DNA of 5,775 nt, from positions 26,252-32,026 of the forward strand of contig DJUI01000011.1 of NCBI GenBank assembly GCA_002438305.1. The letters are read 5' to 3'. The notes beneath the pieces were generated by a model. That model searched no databases. It was not told where the DNA came from and saw only the letters and a program-made list of their open reading frames with translations. Source of the DNA: Staphylococcaceae bacterium UBA6286 (GTDB lineage Bacteria; Bacillota; Bacilli; Staphylococcales; Staphylococcaceae). Position 1 is the first letter of the stretch. Each line of letters begins with the position of its first letter. The translations under genes and the position numbers were made by a program. Shown here in pieces: positions 1 through 5,775 of the stretch.

Positions 1-1361
1 GTCAGGACAGCTTGAAACGGACGCACCAATCATTAGACAATGCAGCACTGATGAAACATGTATCGAAATATTCAGTGGAAGTGCAAGATGCTTCAAGTAT
101 TTCAGAAGCAGTGACCAACGCCTTCCGTGCAAGTGTTGAGGGACGTAAAGGTGCAAGCTTTGTCAGTATTCCGCAGGATGTTATTTCCGATGATCAGGTG
201 ACTGTTGAAGCGATTCAAGTGAAGGAGCCTCCTGTCTATGGACCTGCACCTTCATTTGAAATCGATGAACTGGTAGACAAATTAAAAGCAGCGAAACTGC
301 CGGTGTTGTTACTTGGTATGCGTGCTTCTTCTGAAGAAAATACGAATGCCATTCGCACGCTGCTGAGCAAGAATGAAATTCCGGTTGTCGAAACATTCCA
401 AGGGTCAGGAATTATTTCCCGGGAACTAGAACATACTTTCTACGGACGTATCGGTTTGTTCCGTAATCAGCCGGGTGATGAACTATTAAAACAATCCGAC
501 CTTATCATTACGATTGGTTATGACCCGATTGAATATGATCCGTTCATCTGGAATGAAGAAAATGATAAAAATGTAGTTCACATTGATGAAGTACAAAGTG
601 ATATTGATAATCATTATGCACCGGTCACTGAGCTAATTGGTAATACATCACTGACGATTCAACGTATCAACGAGAAATTAAATGAAGGCGATATCGTCAT
701 TGGAGAAGAAGAAACAGCATTTTTAAACATGATTAGACAGCAGTTGGAAGACAAGATGGACCTTCCTGAAAATTATTTGGAGAATGACAGAGTCAATCCA
801 AAACATTTAATTAAGACGATTCGTGATTTAATTGATGATGACGTGACAGTAACGGTAGACGTCGGTTCTCTGTATATTTATATGGCGCGTTATTTCAGAA
901 GTTATGCGCCGAGACATCTACTGTTCTCAAATGGGATGCAGACATTAGGGGTTGCACTCCCGTGGGCTATCGCAGCTGCTCTTGTTAGACCGGGGAAAAA
1001 AGTCATCTCTATGGCTGGCGATGGTGGATTCCTGTTTTCAGGACAGGAACTTGAAACGGCTGTCAGACTTAAAGCACCGATTGTTCAGCTGATCTGGAAT
1101 GATGGTTCTTACGATATGGTTAAATTTCAGCAGGTCAGCAAATATGGTAAAGAGGCAGCTGTTGATTTAGGCCCGGTTGATTTTGTGAAATACGCTGAAT
1201 CGATGGGAGCTAAAGGTTACCGAGTGACTTCACCTCATGAGCTGGAAGCTGTGCTGCAACAGGCGATGCAGGAAACAGGCCCTGTTATCGTTGATATTCC
1301 GGTGGATTACAGCAATAACGCAAAACTAATGGCACAATTGCTGCCTGACCAAACCAACTAA
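1..1361 (+). CDS. alsS: Catabolic acetolactate synthase, 5'-truncated by the window edge
   Basis: ThDP-dependent cytoplasmic enzyme that condenses two pyruvates to (S)-2-acetolactate and CO2, the first step to acetoin. The reading frame is already open at base 3, and codons before the TTG at 12 (Q-D-S) fit the family, so that TTG is internal and the true start lies upstream. The window holds 452 residues of a family usually about 550-570 long. The missing N-terminus should carry the ThDP-activating glutamate. Counting from base 3, the central domain includes GLFRNQPGD (about 151-159) and [10 protein letters not shown], typical of Bacillus-type catabolic AlsS. The ThDP/Mg motif starts at AGDGG (GDG 340-342) and ends at IWND. 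The segment [15 protein letters not shown] is also characteristic. The RFDDR-like signature of FAD-containing anabolic synthases is absent and no regulatory subunit follows, which supports a catabolic role. budA follows after 10 bases. The promoter and any AlsR site are outside the window. Confidence 0.95.
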   Translation, partial: QDSLKRTHQSLDNAALMKHVSKYSVEVQDASSISEAVTNAFRASVEGRKGASFVSIPQDVISDDQVTVEAIQVKEPPVYGPAPSFEIDELVDKLKAAKLPVLLLGMRASSEENTNAIRTLLSKNEIPVVETFQGSGIISRELEHTFYGRIGLFRNQPGDELLKQSDLIITIGYDPIEYDPFIWNEENDKNVVHIDEVQSDIDNHYAPVTELIGNTSLTIQRINEKLNEGDIVIGEEETAFLNMIRQQLEDKMDLPENYLENDRVNPKHLIKTIRDLIDDDVTVTVDVGSLYIYMARYFRSYAPRHLLFSNGMQTLGVALPWAIAAALVRPGKKVISMAGDGGFLFSGQELETAVRLKAPIVQLIWNDGSYDMVKFQQVSKYGKEAAVDLGPVDFVKYAESMGAKGYRVTSPHELEAVLQQAMQETGPVIVDIPVDYSNNAKLMAQLLPDQTN

Positions 1362-1371
1362 GGAGGCTGCT

Positions 1372-2073
1372 ATGAATCATCTTTATCAGTATTCAACGAT
1401 GGGAGCACTCGTTGGTGGTATGTTTGACGGCGTCTTTTCGATTGACGATGTCTTAAAGAATGGGAACTATGGCATCGGAACACTTGAAGGTTTGAACGGC
1501 GAGCTGTTTATCAAGGAAGGAATAGCTTATGTCATAGAAAGCAGCGGGACTATTCGAGAAGTCGCACTAGACGAACGCTCGCCTTTTGCGAGTGTCACAT
1601 TCTTTGAATCACAGAAAACACTGAAAATCACAGAAGCGCTGACGAAAGAGCAGCTGGATATAGAGATGCTGCAGGCGATTGAAGGGATGAATAGTTTCCA
1701 TGCAGTCAAAGTGACTGGAACATTTAAAACAATCAAAGCGCGAGCCGCTAAAAAACAGGAATCGCCGTATCCTAAGCTCGTAGAAGCAGTGAAAGCGCAG
1801 GGTTACTTTGATTTTGAAGATACAACAGGAACGCTCTTTGGCTTCTATACACCTCGGTTCATCCAAGGTATCGGTGTTGCGGGATACCATGTTCATTATT
1901 TAAGTGATGATCTGCGTTCAGGCGGTCATGTCTTTGATTTTGTCACCGATGACGTGACAGTGGAACTTGCCTTGATGAATGAAGTGACGATGACGATGCC
2001 GGATACACCGCGCTATCGTCATAATGATTTGAATGATCCGGATATGCTCAGTGATATTGAAGCAAGCGAATAA
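1372..2073 (+). CDS. budA: Alpha-acetolactate decarboxylase
   Basis: Converts (S)-2-acetolactate to (R)-acetoin and CO2 in the cytoplasm, completing the route begun by the upstream acetolactate synthase. The 233 residues match the usual family length of about 230-260. The C-terminal signature GYHVHYLSDDLRSGGHV supplies three histidines (173, 175, 186) corresponding to the zinc ligands of the family. Glu44 in LNGELF and Arg124 match conserved active-site positions, and GTLFGFYTPRF precedes the metal motif. The start is fixed by AAGGAGG at 1360-1366, which overlaps the alsS stop codon and sits 5 bases before the ATG, so the two genes should be translated from one mRNA. The acidic tail (NDLNDPDMLSDIEASE) is unremarkable. 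A hairpin terminator begins at the stop codon. The symbol alsD is equivalent. Confidence 0.96.
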   Translation: MNHLYQYSTMGALVGGMFDGVFSIDDVLKNGNYGIGTLEGLNGELFIKEGIAYVIESSGTIREVALDERSPFASVTFFESQKTLKITEALTKEQLDIEMLQAIEGMNSFHAVKVTGTFKTIKARAAKKQESPYPKLVEAVKAQGYFDFEDTTGTLFGFYTPRFIQGIGVAGYHVHYLSDDLRSGGHVFDFVTDDVTVELALMNEVTMTMPDTPRYRHNDLNDPDMLSDIEASE

Positions 2074-2104
2074 AAAAACGGAAGCCTGGGCTTCCGTTTT
2101 TTTT
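2071..2104. terminator. Bidirectional intrinsic terminator between budA and nnrD
   Basis: Stem CGGAAGC (2079-2085) pairs with GCTTCCG (2090-2096) around a 4-base loop. It is flanked by seven A (2072-2078) on the left and eight T (2097-2104) on the right, so either transcript ends in a GC stem followed by a U tract. It starts within the budA stop codon and overlaps the nnrD stop codon (2103-2105, read on the - strand). It therefore serves both convergent genes in minimal space. Confidence 0.93.
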
Positions 2105-2915
2105 ATTCTTCTTCCAGCTGCTTCATCATGTAAGGAATTTCGTCGATTATTTTGGAAGCTGGAATGACATACATATCTTTAGCCAGTTTGTCTCCAATCT
2201 TACTGTGAATATAAACGGCTTTTTTAATCGCGTCTTCGATATCAAACTGCCCCGCGAAACTTGCCAGTATCCCTGCCAGTGTATCTCCCATGCCACCTGA
2301 TGCCATGGCCGGGTTTCCTTTTTCAATGCGGTAATTACCTGAATTCAAATACAGTTCAGTATGATGTTTCTTCAATACCACTTGAGCTCCGAGTTCTTCG
2401 GCAGCAGCTCTGTTTCGTTCCGGCGTCTGATCTTCTATCTTAATACCGCTTAATCGTTCCCACTCCATTTGGTGAGGTGTGAAGATGACATTAGCGTTCG
2501 GCAGCGGGTGTTTCAACTTACTTAAAATAGTAATCGCATCTCCGTCTATGATGACGGTCTGATCGTTATTGATATGCTGGAATAGAAACGTCAGCGTATT
2601 ATTGCCTTGAAAATCGAGTCCAAGTCCTGGACCGATTAAAATACAATCTGCTTCTGCAACGAGTTTGCTGATACGCTTAATATCTGATAAATCACTGACC
2701 ATTGCTTCCGGGCAGCGTGAATGAAGCGCAGTATGGTTCGTCTGATGGGTCACGACTGTCGTTAATCCTCCACCACTGTAGACACATGCACGGGCACTCA
2801 ACATAATGGAACCACCCATATTCTGATTGCCGCCGATCAACAAAATGCGGCCGTAATCGCCTTTATGTGATTCACTCTTTCTCTTCGGAATAGTAATCTG
2901 TGAAATAGTTTCCAT
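2103..2915 (-). CDS. nnrD: ADP-dependent (S)-NAD(P)H-hydrate dehydratase
   Basis: Metabolite-repair enzyme of the ribokinase-like YjeF C-terminal/YxkO family. It uses ADP to dehydrate the damaged S-form of NADHX and NADPHX back to NAD(P)H in the cytoplasm. With the chosen start the protein has 270 residues, normal for the stand-alone enzyme. Visible motifs are KGDYGRILLIGGN (18-30), GPGLG (95-99), VIIDGDAI (121-128), FTPHQMEWERL (145-155) and the nucleotide-binding GGMGDTLAG (207-215), whose Asp211 is the expected catalytic residue. The frame stays open upstream to an ATG at 2978. The ATG at 2915 is preferred because AAAGGAGA lies 6 bases before it and METISQITIPKRK matches the family N-terminus, while the extra 21 residues look like translated leader. 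No N-terminal epimerase domain is fused, so NAD(P)HX epimerase must be encoded elsewhere. It is monocistronic within the window and convergent with budA. Confidence 0.93.
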   Translation of the reverse strand: METISQITIPKRKSESHKGDYGRILLIGGNQNMGGSIMLSARACVYSGGGLTTVVTHQTNHTALHSRCPEAMVSDLSDIKRISKLVAEADCILIGPGLGLDFQGNNTLTFLFQHINNDQTVIIDGDAITILSKLKHPLPNANVIFTPHQMEWERLSGIKIEDQTPERNRAAAEELGAQVVLKKHHTELYLNSGNYRIEKGNPAMASGGMGDTLAGILASFAGQFDIEDAIKKAVYIHSKIGDKLAKDMYVIPASKIIDEIPYMMKQLEEE

Positions 2916-2920
2916 GATTG

Positions 2921-2928
2921 TCTCCTTT
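2921..2928 (-). promoter_or_regulatory. Ribosome binding site that sets the nnrD start
   Basis: Read on the - strand, AAAGGAGA lies just before the ATG at 2915, with the GGAG core 6 bases from it. No comparable purine-rich site precedes the in-frame ATG at 2978. This decides for the 270-residue form. Confidence 0.85.
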
Positions 2929-2943
2929 GTTATGAATACACAT

Positions 2944-2972
2944 AGTCTAACAGATTCAGTTGCACATCTAAA
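2944..2972 (-). promoter_or_regulatory. Candidate sigma-A promoter for nnrD
   Basis: On the - strand, TTTAGA (2972-2967, 4 of 6 to the -35 consensus) is followed after 17 bases by TAGACT (2949-2944, 4 of 6 to the -10 consensus). A TG one base upstream of the -10 gives an extended -10 element. The hexamers are weak but the spacing is ideal and the position suits a short nnrD leader. This is prediction from sequence only. Confidence 0.4.
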
Positions 2973-2978
2973 GTTCAT

Positions 2979-3007
2979 TTGATAAGATAAGGTTAATTAA
3001 ATAATCT
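2979..3007 (+). promoter_or_regulatory. Candidate sigma-A promoter for the serS leader
   Basis: TTGATA (2979-2984, 5 of 6 to the -35 consensus) is followed by 17 bases and TAATCT (3002-3007). An alternative -10, AATAAT at 3000-3005, is closer to consensus but leaves only 15 bases of spacing. Either would start transcription around 3010-3015, about 20 bases before the first T-box helix. The -35 is well supported and the -10 choice is uncertain. Confidence 0.5.
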
Positions 3008-3030
3008 ATTACCTTGGAATAAGTAATTTC

Positions 3031-4517
<1,487 letters not shown>

Positions 4518-4525
4518 TAATGCAA

Positions 4526-4553
4526 GGGACGCTGATATCAGCGTCCCGTTTTT
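4526..4553 (+). terminator. Intrinsic terminator of serS
   Basis: GGGACGCTGAT (4526-4536) and ATCAGCGTCCC (4537-4547) form a perfect 22-base palindrome. It would fold as a stem of 8-9 pairs with a small loop, followed by G and five T (4549-4553). It lies 8 bases after the stop codon and separates serS from the yceI-like gene. Confidence 0.92.
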
Positions 4554-4562
4554 ATGTAAAGA

Positions 4563-4583
4563 ATATTAATTCGAAATTAATAT
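4563..4583. repeat. Perfect inverted repeat upstream of the yceI promoter, possible operator
   Basis: The arms ATATTAATT (4563-4571) and AATTAATAT (4575-4583) are exact reverse complements around the centre CGA. The repeat ends 10 bases before the -35 hexamer at 4594. Its 21-bp size and symmetry suit a dimeric winged-helix repressor or activator site (MarR-like, for instance). The surroundings are extremely AT-rich, so chance symmetry is possible. No regulator gene is visible nearby. Confidence 0.45.
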
Positions 4584-4593
4584 AATATTTATA

Positions 4594-4622
4594 TTGACTA
4601 TAATAATTATATCTGATATATT
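4594..4622 (+). promoter_or_regulatory. Strong sigma-A promoter for the yceI-like gene
   Basis: TTGACT (4594-4599, 5 of 6) is followed by 17 bases and TATATT (4617-4622, 5 of 6). A TG at 4614-4615 adds an extended -10. Transcription would begin near 4629, giving a leader of about 50 bases. The surrounding A+T content would further ease opening. This is the best promoter match in the window and fits the highly biased codon use of the gene it serves. Confidence 0.8.
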
Positions 4623-4662
4623 AATTATATAATAAGCACCAAGCATAATAAAACTTAAAAAT

Positions 4663-4670
4663 GAAAGAGG
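4663..4670 (+). promoter_or_regulatory. Ribosome binding site of the yceI-like gene, with long spacing
   Basis: GAAAGAGG (4663-4670) is the only purine-rich site before the ATG at 4681, and it lies 10 bases away, longer than the 5-7 bases seen for budA, nnrD and serS. No in-frame start closer to it exists, and the protein N-terminus matches the family. Confidence 0.7.
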
Positions 4671-4680
4671 TTATTAGACA

Positions 4681-5196
4681 ATGACACAATTTAATTTAGA
4701 TCAAAACCACAGCTCAATCGAATTCTCAGTGAAACATTTAATGGTTTCAAAAGTGAAAGGTGAATTCACTGATTACGATGTTCAAGCAACTGGTGACATC
4801 AACGACTTATCTACTATTCAAGTGAAAGCATCAGTCAAAGTAGACTCTATCGATACTAACAACGGCGACCGCGATGGTCACTTAAAATCAGCTGATTTCT
4901 TTGATATTGAACAATACCCAGAAATCACATTCGTGTCTACATCTGTATCTGAAACATCTATTACGGGTGAATTAACTATCAAAGATGTAACCAATGTTGA
5001 AACATTTAATCTTGAATACAACGGCATTCAAAAAGATCCAATGAACGGCAACGCAGTGACTGGTTTCATCGTAACTGGCAGCATTAACCGTGAAAAATAC
5101 GGCATCACTTGGAACCAAGCGCTTGAATCAGGCGGCGTAATGGTTGGTAAAGAAGTTAAATTTGAAGCAGGTATTGAGCTTGCTATCGCAGAATAA
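4681..5196 (+). CDS. YceI-family protein (lipocalin-like isoprenoid-binding fold)
   Basis: A 171-residue protein of the YceI family, whose members form an extended beta-barrel that binds polyisoprenoid-like lipids in the structures known. The physiological role in Gram-positive bacteria is unclear. Family features are LDQNHSSIEFSVKHLMVSKVKGEF (about 6-29), the central DGHLKSADFFDIEQYPEITFVS (about 65-86) and GELTIKDVTN in the second half. There is no signal peptide or lipobox, so the protein should be cytoplasmic, unlike the periplasmic E. coli YceI. Codon use is visibly more biased than in neighbouring genes (for example frequent AAC, GAC, ATC and CCA), suggesting high expression. The gene has its own promoter and terminator and looks monocistronic. 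An inverted repeat above the promoter suggests specific regulation. Family assignment is confident and function is not. Confidence 0.92.
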   Translation: MTQFNLDQNHSSIEFSVKHLMVSKVKGEFTDYDVQATGDINDLSTIQVKASVKVDSIDTNNGDRDGHLKSADFFDIEQYPEITFVSTSVSETSITGELTIKDVTNVETFNLEYNGIQKDPMNGNAVTGFIVTGSINREKYGITWNQALESGGVMVGKEVKFEAGIELAIAE

Positions 5197-5202
5197 TTAA
5201 TC

Positions 5203-5251
5203 GAACGACAAAACACACTGCCACATTAAGGCAGTGTGTTTTTTGTCGTTC
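5203..5251 (+). terminator. Long intrinsic terminator of the yceI-like gene
   Basis: The core stem AACACACTGCC (5212-5222) pairs with GGCAGTGTGTT (5230-5240) around loop ACATTAA, with a run of six T (5239-5244). Outside it, GAACGACA (5203-5210) pairs with TGTCGTTC (5244-5251), so the whole forms a 20-pair hairpin with a 2-base bulge in the T run. The forward direction is favoured. The reverse strand has only four T after the core stem. Confidence 0.9.
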
Positions 5252-5263
5252 AATTAACTTACA

Positions 5264-5292
5264 TTGAGCTATTGGCTTATAAGTTGTAAAAT
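5264..5292 (+). promoter_or_regulatory. Candidate sigma-A promoter for the yybS-like gene
   Basis: TTGAGC (5264-5269, 4 of 6) is followed by 17 bases and TAAAAT (5287-5292, 5 of 6). Transcription would begin near 5299, about 34 bases before the TTG start. It lies directly after the yceI terminator, so the downstream gene cluster probably starts its own transcript here. Confidence 0.6.
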
Positions 5293-5332
5293 AGAAACGT
5301 TATGAAAATTAAATGAGAAAGAGTGTTTAGAT

Positions 5333-5775
5333 TTGAAATTGGATTTAATAAAAACGTCAATTATAAGTGCCGTTATGCTGGTTGTTACTTTATTGATACA
5401 TGCAGTACCTGCACTGATTCTCATTACTGCCCCATTTCTATTGATTCCCGGTGTTTATCTATGTTATAAGGACAAACACGGTTTTTATGTGATGAGTGGT
5501 ATTGTACTCATCATTTCATTGATATTCCTTAAGCTATTTGCACTGCAGGTGATGATCGGTGTGCTTCTTTCGAGCTATTTAATCGGGCTGCTGCTCCAAT
5601 CAAGAGCATCAAAAGAATATATGCTGTTTGCGCTGACAGTGCTTCTCAGCTTTTATGCTTTAATTTCCATTATATTCATGCAGTTGATGGAATTACTGCC
5701 GACGACAAAGGAATGGTTCGCCGATGTCAAAGATTCTTATATGGCATTAGTGGAAGCGGAACTCGGTAAAGAAAC
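5333..5775 (+). CDS. YybS-like (DUF2232) polytopic membrane protein, 3'-truncated by the window edge
   Basis: An open frame runs from TTG at 5333 to the window end, giving 147 complete codons of a family usually about 300 residues long. The sequence is strongly hydrophobic, with membrane segments at about residues 8-22, 25-44, 51-67, 69-88 and 97-118, and then a polar stretch (TTKEWFADVKDSYMALVEAELGKE). The TTG is chosen because AAAGAG (5318-5323) lies 9 bases before it, an in-frame TGA at 5303 excludes a longer form, and the next ATG (residue 15) would cut into the first membrane segment. The assignment rests on the topology and on position after serS, where staphylococci and bacilli carry a yybS-like gene ahead of gdpP and rplI. 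Direct sequence motifs are few. Function of the family is not established to my knowledge. Confidence 0.75.
   Translation, partial: MKLDLIKTSIISAVMLVVTLLIHAVPALILITAPFLLIPGVYLCYKDKHGFYVMSGIVLIISLIFLKLFALQVMIGVLLSSYLIGLLLQSRASKEYMLFALTVLLSFYALISIIFMQLMELLPTTKEWFADVKDSYMALVEAELGKE

Noticed and set aside
12..14. TTG as the start of the acetolactate synthase gene
   Set aside because: The frame is open upstream to the window edge, the preceding codons fit the family, and the N-terminal ThDP-binding part would be missing. The gene is cut by the window and not by evolution.
1609..1896. Open frame on the - strand inside budA
   Set aside because: It lies wholly opposite a well-conserved gene, has a composition rich in Cys and Arg unlike real proteins here, and shows no ribosome binding site or promoter that I can support.
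2916..2978. 21-residue N-terminal extension of NnrD
   Set aside because: It spans the candidate promoter and ribosome binding site and does not resemble the family. It could look like a signal sequence by chance, but the enzyme is cytoplasmic.
4584..4640. Loose near-repeats of TAATTATAT around the yceI promoter
   Set aside because: The matches are imperfect and made only of A and T in an extremely AT-rich region, so they carry little weight beyond the perfect repeat at 4563-4583.
4661..4684. Seven-codon upstream reading frame whose stop overlaps the yceI-like start (ATGA)
   Set aside because: It has no ribosome binding site of its own, and its sequence contains the site used by the main gene. 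It is most likely chance.

Overview
The window looks like a chromosomal segment of a low-GC Gram-positive coccus or bacillus, most likely a member of the Staphylococcaceae. The evidence is AT-rich spacers, strong AGGAGG-type ribosome binding sites, a T-box ahead of serS, Bacillus/Staphylococcus-type protein sequences, and the order nnrD - serS - yybS-like gene. From memory, nnrD, serS and the DUF2232 (YybS) / gdpP / rplI cluster lie close together near the replication origin in staphylococci. The alsS-budA pair is, as I recall, elsewhere in S. aureus, so a related genus such as Macrococcus is a reasonable guess. I cannot confirm the species from sequence alone.

Layout: (1) 1-2073, an acetoin operon on the + strand. 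It holds the 3' four fifths of a catabolic acetolactate synthase gene, then the acetolactate decarboxylase gene, whose Shine-Dalgarno overlaps the alsS stop codon. (2) 2071-2104, a hairpin with A and T tracts that serves as terminator for both convergent genes. (3) 2103-2915, on the - strand, ADP-dependent NAD(P)H-hydrate dehydratase (nnrD), a metabolite-repair enzyme. (4) 2916-3242, a divergent intergenic region with back-to-back promoter candidates and a complete T-box riboswitch. (5) 3243-4517, seryl-tRNA synthetase (serS), closed by a strong terminator. (6) 4548-4680, a very AT-rich region with a good sigma-A promoter and a perfect inverted repeat just upstream. (7) 4681-5196, a cytoplasmic YceI-family protein with its own terminator. 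(8) 5252-5332, another sigma-A promoter candidate, leading to the TTG-started N-terminal half of a polytopic membrane protein of the YybS/DUF2232 type, which runs off the window end.

How the genes relate: AlsS joins two pyruvates to acetolactate and BudA decarboxylates it to acetoin, which diverts pyruvate from acid production. NnrD repairs hydrated NADH and NADPH together with an epimerase not seen here. SerRS charges tRNA-Ser, and uncharged tRNA-Ser should relieve termination at the leader. The remaining genes appear to be independent transcription units.

This is mostly ordinary core-genome sequence. I see no mobile element, CRISPR array, tRNA, rRNA or clear novel system. The points most worth a second look are the 21-bp inverted repeat above the yceI promoter, the specifier choice and slightly divergent T-box motif in the serS leader, and the placement of the acetoin operon.
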